Assembly: GCF_003402535.2 (NCBI RefSeq)
Contig: NZ_AP025173.1
Span: 1 to 64,000 of the forward strand
DNA length: 64,000 nucleotides
From: Cupriavidus sp. P-10
GTDB taxonomy: Bacteria; Pseudomonadota; Gammaproteobacteria; Burkholderiales; Burkholderiaceae
Direction: 5' to 3'
Shown: in pieces, positions 42,816 to 50,950 of the stretch
How positions within the stretch are numbered: position 1 is the first letter of the stretch
How the letters are laid out: the number at the start of each line of letters is the position of its first letter
Notes under the pieces: generated by a model
Seen by the model: only the letters and a program-made list of their open reading frames with translations
What the model was told of the DNA's origin: nothing
Databases searched by the model: none
Program-made: the position numbers and the translations under genes

Positions 42816-43765
42816 CAAGTCCCTTACACACCCGGCAAGGGGAAGTGTTAGCCAGAGACAAGGGTTTCCCGGGCGACTGGGAGTCTGAAGGAAGTCCGAG
42901 GCAAAGCGCTGGCCTGACGAACAGGAAGCGGATGAGGCGTCGTATCGGGGTGAGGTAGCCAAAATTGCCAAAGCCCAGTACTTGCACGGAACGGTGCGGC
43001 GTATATCCGACAGGCATAAGCGTGAAGGTGGGTGCGTCATACCCGGGGAGATCTGCACCGCTGCCATGGTGCTACCGACGTCGAGAGGCGTCGGGATGGC
43101 GGTGTAGAAGTCAGCAGAGGCCATATTGTGCGCTGAGCAGCGCGTTGTTCGGGAGGGTTCAAGTCCCTCTGACGCTCAGATGAGGGGCGTCATATCCAAA
43201 AGCGGGGGTAATGCCTCGCTGGCCGGAGAGAGAAGGCAGGTATGGAGATGCCTAACCGGGCACGAAGGCGAAAGCCGGAGACAGCCAAGGCAGACCTGGA
43301 GCCACCTTCCCGTAGGTCTCCGGAGGGCAGGGTGTCCACCGCGAGGTGGAATCCGAAGGGCATGAGGAGAAGTACCGGGCCGTAGTCGATGGGGGCTGCC
43401 CCGATGACGAACCGGTCGGCCAAAGGTGGGGCAAGGTCGAGCCCGCAGTATGGGGGCGAAGGCGTTCTCATTCACCCACCGCACCAAGGTGTTTGCGGAC
43501 GGCACGGTACGGAAGAACAGCGTGTGACCTCAGGAGGACTGGCACAGTCTGCGGGTGGCACCGCGGGAAGTGAGCCTATAAGCGAGGAGCGAAGTGGCGA
43601 GCGGTGCTGTGCCAGTAGTCGGACGGCTGAGTAGTACCTGAAGCGTGGCCAAAACCACGTGACCGAGCGATCGGCGACAGAAGTGGGTCGGGGAAGGCAG
43701 CCGGCGAAGATGATTGGGAAGAGCCCGGACGACAGTGAGTAAGGACACGGAGGAGGATCAGTTCC

Positions 43766-44099
43766 ATGAGTGAAATACCCGTACATCCGCGCCCGAGGAG
43801 ACTGTCTGACTGGATCAACCCGATGGAAGCAAGGAAGGTCCACTCATTAATTGACAAGGTTTTTCAACGGAAGAATCTGGAAGTCGCCTGGGAGCGAGTC
43901 CGGGCCAACCGGGGCAGTGGCGGTGTCGATGGAATCAGCGTGGCAGACTTTGCCGAACAGGCGGACCAGCATCTGGACCGTCTGCAGGCAGAACTGCGTG
44001 CGCGGACCTATCAGCCGCAACCGGTCCGGCAGGTCTCGATCCCGAAAGTCGGCAAACCGGGGGAGTTCCGCAATCTCGGCATACCGACGGTGATCTCAT
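43766..44099 (+). pseudogene. Group II intron reverse transcriptase, 5' fragment
   Basis: About 110 residues of an LtrA-type reverse transcriptase/maturase, from the start (MSEIPVHPRPRRLSDWINPM; GGAGG nine bases upstream) through RGSGGVDGISV and IPKVGKPGEFRNLGIPTV, where homology stops at the insertion and the frame ends at TAA two codons later. Continues at about 47009. Confidence 0.85.
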
Positions 44100-44109
44100 A
44101 ATGCACCTC

Positions 44110-46182
44110 TCACAGTTGAGTGTGGGAATGTTGCCCCCGAAGATGCCCTGAAGTGCGCACCCAGTCCCGCAGTTGCTGTTCCTTGACGGGATCCAGCGTG
44201 ATCCACCATGGGCCCCGCCCGTCGAGCTTACGAGCGTGGACGACTTGGCGCTCAATCCAGTAATACACGACGTGTGGACTGATGCCCAGTCGGTGAGCGA
44301 GTTGCTGAACCGTGAGTTCGTCAGGCCGCATGAAGTTGGTCGCCGCAATCCCGTACCGGAAGCGGATCCATTTGACCATGGAGAGCGTGAACGATTTGCC
44401 AGTTGAACTGCGCAGGCCTTCCTGATTGAGGTGCGCAGCGATTTGCGGGTCGGACAAATGTTGCGACAGTTTGCGCACGTGCTCGACGGTTGCAGTGGGA
44501 TAGCGCATCGCGTCGGCGACCGGCTTGGGCAAAGTCACGGTGGTGTCGGTACAGGTGCCGCCCTGCCAACGCACGTGTAGGACCACCTGTCTGGTTGCGG
44601 GAAGTTTCTCGACCGTAATGTCCCGGATGAGCAGTCGCAGCATGCGCTTGCGATCCTTCGCCGGGGTCGCCGGAGCACGCCAGAGGCGCGGCAGATTGCG
44701 CGCCAGTGCGAGGATCTGGGCCTTCTGTTCGGGTGTGGCAACGCGCGCCTTCTGGCTCTGGAACTGGGCGGCTTCCGTCTTGATCGCTGCGAGGCGAAGC
44801 ATCGCGTCATTCCAGCGCCGCTCGAGGGTGCCCGTGACCAGACGGTTGGCGGGATCGCATTCCTGATAGCGACGCTCGGCAAGAGCGACTTCATACTCGG
44901 CGCGTTCGATGCGCATATGCCACTGACGCATGATGGCCTGATCCCGCTGCTCGAGTTCGTTCAGGGCGGTCACGGCGAGTTCGAGTTCGGCTGGCCGCAG
45001 GGCCGCGAGCATCGCTTCGCCGATCGCGTTGTCGAGCAGGTCGCTGCGCACGCTCATGCAATCTCTGGTCGCTAAACCCTGGCGGCGCTGCGCATTGCAC
45101 AAGTACATTGGGTAGATGCCACCGTTACCCTGGTAGCGCACGGTCAGCGCCCGACCACAGCAGCCACAGATCAGCATCCCCTGAAGCAGCGCCAATCCTT
45201 CACGCGCCGGACCGCTGAGCACGGTGCCTTCACCGTTGGTCCGGTTGCCCGCCAGGCGTGCCTGGTTCCGCTCAAACTCCTCCGGGCTGATGTATCCCTC
45301 GTGATGGTCGGGTAGATGGACGCGCCAGTCTGCCTTGGGTACCGGCTGCACGCGCTTATGCACCTCCCCCTGTGGCGTGATGCGCTGGCGGTACTGGTAC
45401 CGTCCAAAGACATAAATGCCCGCATACGAAGGATTCTTGATCAGGCCGATCACGCGCTCATGGCTCAGGCGCCCCCAGATGAGCCGGCCCGCCCAGGCGC
45501 CGCCATAGGCGCGCTTCGGAAAGCGCAGGCCATCTTCGGCAAAGCGCTTGACGACCGCGTATGCGCTGCCGGTCTCTCGAAAGAGACGAAACACCAACTG
45601 CACGGCGCCGCGCACCTCGTCATCGGGATCCAGGACGATGTGGCCTTCGTCGTCATAGCACAACCCAACCGGGAGCGGAAAGCGCAGCTCACCCTTCTGC
45701 GCCTTGTTGAGCTTGCCGCCTTGGAGGCGCCCGCGCAAAAAGTGCAGTTCCGCCTGTGCCATTGTGCCTTTGAGACCGAGCAGCAGGCCGTCGTTGAAGT
45801 CGCCTGGGTCGTAACAGCCATCGGCGTCGATTACCAGGGTATGGGTGAGGGCGCACAACTCGAGCAGGCGATGCCAGTCCAGATTCGAGCGCGCCAGGCG
45901 CGAGACCTCCAGCGCAAACACGGCGCCCACGTGCCCCATCGAGACATCTGCCACCAGCGTCTTGAAGTCCTCGCGGCCCGTCATCTGCGCGCCTGACTGA
46001 CCGAGGTCCCGATCCAGGATCCGGATCGACGTTTGTGGCCAGCCCAATGCCAGCGCTTTGTCGCGCAACGCATACTGGCGCTCCGTGCTCTCCTGATGGT
46101 GTCGCACCTGGGCCAGCGTCGATTGGCGGATATAGATGTACGCCGGCTTGCTCTGATGTTGGGGGGTGATCTTGGTGTTCAT
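44110..46182 (-). CDS. Large serine recombinase
   Basis: A 690-residue site-specific recombinase. The N-terminal resolvase domain (YIYIRQSTLAQVRHHQEST with catalytic Ser, EVSRLARSNLDW, LLLGLKGTMAQAELHF) is intact. A recombinase domain (about 190-300), a zinc ribbon (CGCCGRAL ... YLCNAQRRQG) and a coiled-coil segment follow, then C-terminal helix-turn-helix motifs (LTVQQLAHRLGISPHVVYYW). GAGGAGG lies five bases before the ATG. It presumably moved this element into the intron. Confidence 0.88.
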   Translation of the reverse strand: MNTKITPQHQSKPAYIYIRQSTLAQVRHHQESTERQYALRDKALALGWPQTSIRILDRDLGQSGAQMTGREDFKTLVADVSMGHVGAVFALEVSRLARSNLDWHRLLELCALTHTLVIDADGCYDPGDFNDGLLLGLKGTMAQAELHFLRGRLQGGKLNKAQKGELRFPLPVGLCYDDEGHIVLDPDDEVRGAVQLVFRLFRETGSAYAVVKRFAEDGLRFPKRAYGGAWAGRLIWGRLSHERVIGLIKNPSYAGIYVFGRYQYRQRITPQGEVHKRVQPVPKADWRVHLPDHHEGYISPEEFERNQARLAGNRTNGEGTVLSGPAREGLALLQGMLICGCCGRALTVRYQGNGGIYPMYLCNAQRRQGLATRDCMSVRSDLLDNAIGEAMLAALRPAELELAVTALNELEQRDQAIMRQWHMRIERAEYEVALAERRYQECDPANRLVTGTLERRWNDAMLRLAAIKTEAAQFQSQKARVATPEQKAQILALARNLPRLWRAPATPAKDRKRMLRLLIRDITVEKLPATRQVVLHVRWQGGTCTDTTVTLPKPVADAMRYPTATVEHVRKLSQHLSDPQIAAHLNQEGLRSSTGKSFTLSMVKWIRFRYGIAATNFMRPDELTVQQLAHRLGISPHVVYYWIERQVVHARKLDGRGPWWITLDPVKEQQLRDWVRTSGHLRGQHSHTQL

Positions 46183-46309
46183 CGACGGCCTCCTCGGTCA
46201 ACTCCAGCGCGGGCTCTGCGATGAGCCAGGCTTCGAGCATGTTGGCGATGAGTACGCCGGCCGATTGCAGGTCGATGGAGTTGGTGAGCGACAGCGGCGA
46301 CTGGCTCAC
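45689..46309 (-). CDS. Possible short ORF overlapping the recombinase
   Basis: GTG at 46309 follows AAGGGG by five bases, just after the DUF6788 stop. The first ~42 codons (SPLSLTNSIDLQSAGVLIAN, MLEAWLIAEPALELTEEA) look like real coding sequence up to the recombinase start. The frame then stays open to 45689 in an alternate frame with non-coding character. It may be a short leader cistron, perhaps linked to recombinase translation. Low confidence. Confidence 0.25.
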   Translation of the reverse strand: MSQSPLSLTNSIDLQSAGVLIANMLEAWLIAEPALELTEEAVDEHQDHPPTSEQAGVHLYPPIDAGPGATPSGEHGAPVCVARQSAGIGLATNVDPDPGSGPRSVRRADDGPRGLQDAGGRCLDGARGRRVCAGGLAPGALESGLASPARVVRPHPYPGNRRRWLLRPRRLQRRPAARSQRHNGTGGTALFARAPPRRQAQQGAEG

Positions 46310-46318
46310 CGACGCCCC

Positions 46319-46651
46319 TTATAGCGCCTCGCGGCGGCGTAATAGTTCGCGATTGATCTCGCAGATCTCCTCGATGATCTCGCGGACCCGGTGATAGTTC
46401 GCCAGGTGTTCGGTGACGTCGGCGTAATCGGCCTGTGGCACGTAGTCCATTTGTGGTCGGCGCCCGGGAAAACTCACCGACAAGTAGTACTTGGGGCCAT
46501 GACCTGGGCCATCGGCGCACTTGCAGCCGGGCTTGCCGCAGCGCTTGTAGCGTTCGATGAGCGAGCCCCGCAAGAGCGTGTCCAACGCCGGCATTTGCTT
46601 GAGCAATTGCGCGCGACGCCTGCGTAATGTTGACGACGGAATATCTTCCAT
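46319..46651 (-). CDS. DUF6788-type element-associated protein
   Basis: A 110-residue basic protein with RYKRCGKPGCKCADGPGHGP followed by YYLSVSFPGRRPQMDYVP, a pattern I know from DUF6788 proteins next to transposases and serine recombinases. It probably binds DNA or assists recombination. It lies directly upstream of the recombinase in the same orientation. Confidence 0.65.
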   Translation of the reverse strand: MEDIPSSTLRRRRAQLLKQMPALDTLLRGSLIERYKRCGKPGCKCADGPGHGPKYYLSVSFPGRRPQMDYVPQADYADVTEHLANYHRVREIIEEICEINRELLRRREAL

Positions 46652-46703
46652 TGGCGGACCACGTTAAAAACTGGTCTGATAGTAGGGCAATGAAATGCAT
46701 TGA

Positions 46704-46991
46704 TCAAGCTCCTTTGGTTGATGACTTCTTGGAGGACGAAGCGGCAAGCTGGTCGATCAACGCGATCAGCTCCAGCAGCATGCCCAGATCGAAGCGAGAC
46801 ACAGGGATCTCGCAATCGTCTTCGACGGCAGGCGCGCCCCAGTCGGTCCATTCGCGGGCAATGCTGAAGCTGCCGCGCTCGACATGACCCAGTAGCAATG
46901 TGTCGACGCCTGTCACCCGGCGCGTCTTCAGGACCGGAAAACGCTGGCCCCGGAGCGGATGAAACGGATGGCGGATCTCAGCCCATCCCAA
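46704..46991 (-). CDS. DUF5372-type element-associated protein
   Basis: A 95-residue protein with IRHPFHPLRGQRFPVLKTRR near its start, the hallmark of DUF5372 proteins that accompany DUF6788 and recombinase genes. TTG 46991 is used because the reading frame further upstream runs into intron sequence; the native start may have been different. Function unknown. Confidence 0.6.
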   Translation of the reverse strand: MGWAEIRHPFHPLRGQRFPVLKTRRVTGVDTLLLGHVERGSFSIAREWTDWGAPAVEDDCEIPVSRFDLGMLLELIALIDQLAASSSKKSSTKGA

Positions 46992-47008
46992 ATGCTCGTT
47001 GAGCGCTT

Positions 47009-48043
47009 GTGCAGTTCGCGCTGACCGTCCCCTCTGCGCTCGACAGGTTCGTCCAGCAGGCAGTGTTGCAGGTGCTGCAAAGGCAGTGGGACCCGACGTT
47101 CTCGGACTCCAGTTACGGCTTCCGTCCGGGACGCTCGGCGCATCAGGCCGTGGAGCGCGCACAGGGCTACATCCAGGCAGGGCATCGCTGGGTTGTAGAC
47201 CTCGACCTCGAGAAATTTTTCGATCGCGTGAACCACGATATCCTGATGAGCCGGGTGGCGAAGCGGGTCAGCGACAGGCGCGTCCTGAAGCTGATCCGCT
47301 CCTTCCTGACGGCAGGTGTGCTGGAGAACGGGCTGGTTGGTGCAACGGACGAGGGCACGCCCCAGGGCGGTCCGCTGTCACCGTTGTTATCCAATCTGTT
47401 GCTCGACGATCTAGACCGCGAGCTTGAGCGACGCGGACTGCGCTTCGTGAGGTACGCAGACGACTGTAACGTCTACGTGCGCAGCGAACGCGCGGGCCAA
47501 CGGGTGATGGGTGGGCTGAAAGCCTTCCTCACCAGCAAGCTGAAGTTGAAGGTCAACGAGGCGAAGAGCGCGGTCGCCCGGCCACACACTCGGAAGTTTC
47601 TGGGCTTCACCTTCTTGGGGCGGGAGCAGGTCAGAAGGCGCATCGCGCCCAAGGCCCTGGCTCGCTTCAAGGATCGGGTCCGGGAACTGACGCAACGCTC
47701 GCGCGGGATCAGCGTCGACCAGTTGATCGGCACGCTGAAACGATATCTGACGGGCTGGCGTGGCTACTTTGGTTTCTGTGAAACGCCCAGCGTGCTCAAG
47801 CAACTGGATGAATGGACCCGACGCCGCCTACGCTGCTTCTTCTGGACGCAGTGGAAGCGTGGCCGGACCCGATTCCGGGAGCTAGTTGCGCGAGGCGTGG
47901 ACCGCAACCTTGCCGCACAAACGGCGGGTTCGCCCCACGGTGTCTGGCGCCTAAGCCACAGCCCGGCACTGAACAAGGCGCTGTCGAATCGTTACTTCCG
48001 CTCGTTGGGCCTTCCGTCGCTGGGACCATCGCCGATCAACTGA
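47009..48043 (+). pseudogene. Group II intron reverse transcriptase, 3' fragment
   Basis: Residues from ALDRFVQQAVLQVLQRQW onwards include the catalytic RYADDCNVYV, the maturase X region and the terminal helical part (GPSPIN-stop). The apparent ATG near 47009 is created by the insertion. Without the N-terminal RT0-RT2 part (at 43766) this fragment cannot be a functional maturase unless the recombinase element excises. Confidence 0.85.
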
Positions 48044-48126
48044 TCCGAACCGCCGTGTACGGACCCGTATGCACGGTGGTGTGGGAGGAGGCAGGCCGCG
48101 AGGCCTGCCCCTATCCCGATCGAAGA

Positions 48127-48252
48127 TCAGCCGCGCTTTCGGTTTTTGACGCCGTTGTAGATGACCAGGACGGCCTCCAGAAGACACCACCCAATCAGGA
48201 CAGTGAAGACGAAGCGGTTAATGCCTTGAGTCGTGGACAGGTATTCAAACAT
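48127..48252 (-). CDS. Very small membrane protein
   Basis: A 41-residue peptide (MFEYLSTTQGINRFVFTVLI ... VYNG-type tail with KNRKRG) with one transmembrane helix (about 12-33) and a basic C-terminus. AGGAGG lies upstream of the ATG at 48252. The group II intron ends seven bases past its stop. Too short to judge the family. Confidence 0.5.
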   Translation of the reverse strand: MFEYLSTTQGINRFVFTVLIGWCLLEAVLVIYNGVKNRKRG

Positions 48253-48342
48253 GGCTCGGTATCCTCCTGTTTTCTCTGAATGCTATTAGGTTGCCACATG
48301 AAGAGGCGGAGTCAAGCGCCGCCGTGCGCCGCAGATTCTCGC

Positions 48343-48825
48343 TTAGCCGAATCGCGCCATTGCGTCATTGAGCGCACCGAGATCCAGTCCCGCAAGCGGA
48401 TCAGGACCGTCCGCGGCAGGCTCAGATGCGGGCGCCGGTGTAGCCCGTGGCCGCTCCTGTGCATGGGCTGAGGCAACCTGCGGTCGATCCGCAGCAAGCC
48501 GGCCTGCCGCAGCCGGCGACAATGGCAGGATCGCGGCTACTGTAGCGTATGGTGCGGCGGTCTCCCGCTCCCTCGCTCCTGAGGGTTCGGGGTGAGCCAG
48601 CAGCGGTGGAGGCGGTACCGGTGCTGCAACGGTCGGCGTCGTTGCAGCAGTGGGAGGACGCAGCAGCGTGTCGGGACCAGCGCTGAGCACAAGCTGCAGC
48701 CCCCGTTGCGCGAGCAGTTTAAGCATGAACGCCCGCTCCCGAGCTCCCGGGAACTGCCGCAGATACGCGAGCAGATCAGGAGCCGAGTCGGCGGACAGCG
48801 TCACGGTCATCTGGAGCTTGTCCAT
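48343..48825 (-). CDS. parR: ParR/StbB-type partition adaptor
   Basis: A 160-residue protein following the parM-like gene by 11 bp. The N-terminal ~50 residues (LQMTVTLSADSAPDLLAYLR, RERAFMLKLLAQRGL) fit a ribbon-helix-helix: one strand then two helices. The rest is Pro/Ala-rich and disordered, ending in a short helix (LDLGALNDAMARFG) that could contact ParM filaments. Assigned by position and pattern. Confidence 0.6.
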   Translation of the reverse strand: MDKLQMTVTLSADSAPDLLAYLRQFPGARERAFMLKLLAQRGLQLVLSAGPDTLLRPPTAATTPTVAAPVPPPPLLAHPEPSGARERETAAPYATVAAILPLSPAAAGRLAADRPQVASAHAQERPRATPAPASEPAADGPDPLAGLDLGALNDAMARFG

Positions 48826-48836
48826 GGCGGGCGTCC

Positions 48837-49838
48837 TCAGGCGGCCTTGGCGACTTGCCGTGCGGAACCGATGGTATAGAAGCCGCGAACGTTGGCGAAG
48901 CAGGGCGCGTCCATGATGTGGATCACGTTGTGCGGGAAGGCAGCACGAATTGTCGGGGCGTAGAGCTGGGCCCCGCCACCAGTCAGGATGATTGCCCGGA
49001 TATCGTCGGTGCGGCCGACGCGTGCCTGGATTTCCTTGACCGGCTGATGGGTGACGGCCATGGCCTCTGCCAGGTAGGGCGAAACGTCCAGATCCTGACC
49101 GAAAAACACCATTGGCTTGGCGTCGCGGATGGCCTTGTCGATGCGTTCGATGCTGTCGGTGGGATGCCCACGGTCAGCCGAGATGAGGCTTGCCACCTGT
49201 TGGTAGATGCGCGCGACGCCTCCAGGCACCCCGCCGCTTCGCGTGTCGTCCATGGTGTAGCCACGCGCCACCACCCAATCGGTTGTGAAGTAGCCGACAT
49301 CGATCACCAGGTATGCGTTCTCAGGGTCGTACTTCTTGCCGTTTTGCTGGATGTACGTAATCAGCGTGCCCAGCGGCTGCGGCAGCGGGAGCACGCTGTT
49401 GATGTGAACGTCGCCCCACCCAAAGTTATGGGTGCCGGTGAAACGGTCCTTGAGGTAGGCAGCGTACTTCAGCGTATTGTGCACCGGCAGGCCCAGGACG
49501 AGCCGATCAACTTCCATGGCATTGGCATAGTGCAGCGAGCCGGCGAGCAGGGCAGCGTAGTTGGGTGTCGTTACATAATCCTCAGACAGGGAGCGACCGG
49601 TATGGACATGAGCGGCGCTCAGCGAAACATCGGGTCCGACCTCGTATCGCGCACCATCGACCTCCACATTCACTACGTTTCGAGCCCGGAAGATGCCGCC
49701 GGTATGCGCGGTGAGAGAGGACGTTGCGGCAATGGGTGCCAGCGAGGGGAACATGTTGGTTGCGATGTCCGAGCCAAGCGGAAAGGCGGACTTGGTGTTG
49801 CCGTAGCCAACATCGATTGCGACGGTCGAGATTCTCAT
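48837..49838 (-). CDS. parM: ParM/StbA-type actin-like ATPase
   Basis: A 333-residue actin-fold filament protein for plasmid segregation. Phosphate 1 motif AIDVGYGNTKSAF, phosphate 2 VIDVGYFTTDWV and adenosine motif LTGGGAQLY are present in order. ATG 49838 has AAGGAG five to six bases upstream; the longer frame to 49934 would cover the upstream promoter. Forms an operon with the parR-like gene. Confidence 0.85.
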   Translation of the reverse strand: MRISTVAIDVGYGNTKSAFPLGSDIATNMFPSLAPIAATSSLTAHTGGIFRARNVVNVEVDGARYEVGPDVSLSAAHVHTGRSLSEDYVTTPNYAALLAGSLHYANAMEVDRLVLGLPVHNTLKYAAYLKDRFTGTHNFGWGDVHINSVLPLPQPLGTLITYIQQNGKKYDPENAYLVIDVGYFTTDWVVARGYTMDDTRSGGVPGGVARIYQQVASLISADRGHPTDSIERIDKAIRDAKPMVFFGQDLDVSPYLAEAMAVTHQPVKEIQARVGRTDDIRAIILTGGGAQLYAPTIRAAFPHNVIHIMDAPCFANVRGFYTIGSARQVAKAA

Positions 49839-49907
49839 TTGTGCTCCTTGGCGATTCATTGAAGTGGATGGCTCCGATGTGTCGAATGTCCTTCGTGTTC
49901 CGAGCAA

Positions 49908-49984
49908 GTGGGACTTTGTACCTCCGAGCCCCATTCACTCGCCTCAGGTCGGTGGGAGCATCTGGGACTTGGTCGGACTTTGTC
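49908..49984. repeat. Candidate partition site upstream of parM
   Basis: Three copies of a 12-bp motif lie in the parM upstream region: GTGGGACTTTGT (49908-49919), CTGGGACTTGGT (49963-49974) and GTCGGACTTTGT (49973-49984), the last two in tandem. ParMR systems place the centromere here, so these may be ParR sites. Nearly the same motif occurs at 5.07-5.27 kb. Confidence 0.55.
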
Positions 49985-50093
49985 GGTCTTGCTTTGAGAG
50001 CGTCGGATTAGATGGCACATCGACATAGCCCACTCTACCGTCGGAAAATCGAAGTCAAGTCGCCGAAAGCTCGCGATTTTGCAGTGGCAAACG

Positions 50094-50256
50094 TTGCCGT
50101 TTGGCCCATGCCTGGTATATGCTTCGAGCACTTACCGCGTCCCCGACGCATCGACCTCGCCGCCAGTTGCGCGGCAAATCCAGCACGCAAAACCCCGACA
50201 TTCGGGCCTTGCGATCGCCAGTTGTTCACGCCGGAAATTGAAACGGCATTTTTTTC
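50094..50256 (+). ncRNA. Candidate free-standing small RNA sharing the leader head
   Basis: A promoter TTGCCG (50094) - 16 bp - TATATG (50116) is followed by hairpin GCGTC/GACGC (50137-50149), ATCGACC, hairpin GCCGC/GCGGC (50159-50175) and hairpin CCCGA/TCGGG (50194-50206). A weak terminator, GCCG/CGGC with seven Ts (50230-50255), ends it. No gene with a ribosome site follows. The head is the same as in the leaders of genes 57885 and 63886. It may be a trans-acting RNA or the remnant of a leader whose gene was lost. Predicted length about 130 nt. Confidence 0.4.
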
Positions 50257-50417
50257 AATTAAATCAAATGGACCGTGTCGGATAGTGAGGACACCGGACA
50301 CCGCGATACCAAGCCGATTGGCGGTCTGTTCGTGAAAATAGACCGCAGTGTGGACAATTCCGAAGCCGGACACCGGACAGGTGCTCTGTGGAATTTCCAC
50401 GAATGCCCGACGCCCTT

Positions 50418-50738
50418 TCAGCCGCTTGGCTGGGCGCGGATCACGAAGCCCGACACACCGCAGCAGGGATGATCCGGCTTTGGGGCGGGGAGCTGTTTGC
50501 GTACCGAACGAGCGGTGGACGCAGGCTTCTGAGCAATATCGACCCGGGGGGCGCTACCGGTACCAGAACGGCGCAACAAGTAATCACTCATCACGGCATC
50601 GGCCGGCTGCACCAGGACGAAATCCCTGGCGCCGTCAGGCTGGCATCCATTGATGCACCGGATAGGGTGGCCGCGCAGCGGCGTGCAAGGCGAAGGCCTG
50701 CGCCCGCACTGCGGACAGTCACGACGCATTGCTTCCAT
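50418..50738 (-). CDS. Possible small zinc-binding protein
   Basis: A 106-residue frame with a CPQCGRRPSPCTPL zinc-ribbon-like start and further cysteines, ending RAQPSG. There is no convincing Shine-Dalgarno. An opposing plus-strand frame at 50388-50750 is about equally open, so which strand is coding, if any, is unclear. The surrounding 50.26-50.95 kb shows no other gene. Confidence 0.3.
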   Translation of the reverse strand: MEAMRRDCPQCGRRPSPCTPLRGHPIRCINGCQPDGARDFVLVQPADAVMSDYLLRRSGTGSAPRVDIAQKPASTARSVRKQLPAPKPDHPCCGVSGFVIRAQPSG

Positions 50739-50950
50739 GCTCAGGGCTGATCGGTTTGGCATCGCTAAAGGACAGGAAGGTAGTGGCAAGACCGGCTGGG
50801 TGGGCTGGAAAGCTGGGGGTGGTACCCCGGAGCACCGAGGGGACAAAGCCGGATCGGGGGTCGGCGCTGTCCAGCAGCGAGCTGCGAGGTCCCATGGCGG
50901 ACACTCGCCCGTGGCCGCACGCGCGAAGCGCAAAAGTTCGAGAACGCCGT

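Larger units (their letters stand above)
44100..47015. mobile_element. Large serine recombinase element inside the intron RT gene
   Basis: About 2.9 kb inserted between RNLGIPTV and ALDRFVQQAV of the reverse transcriptase. It encodes, all on the minus strand, a DUF5372-type protein, a DUF6788-type protein, a short overlapping ORF and a 690-residue serine recombinase. There are no obvious inverted repeats, as expected for this element class. Ends are uncertain by about 30 bp. ACGGT near the left junction and ACCGT near the right may reflect the crossover site. Confidence 0.7.

Noticed and set aside
50388..50750. Plus-strand 120-residue frame opposite the zinc-binding candidate
   Set aside because: No ribosome site and the second half is shadow-like; neither strand is convincing, so only the minus-strand candidate is listed, at low confidence.
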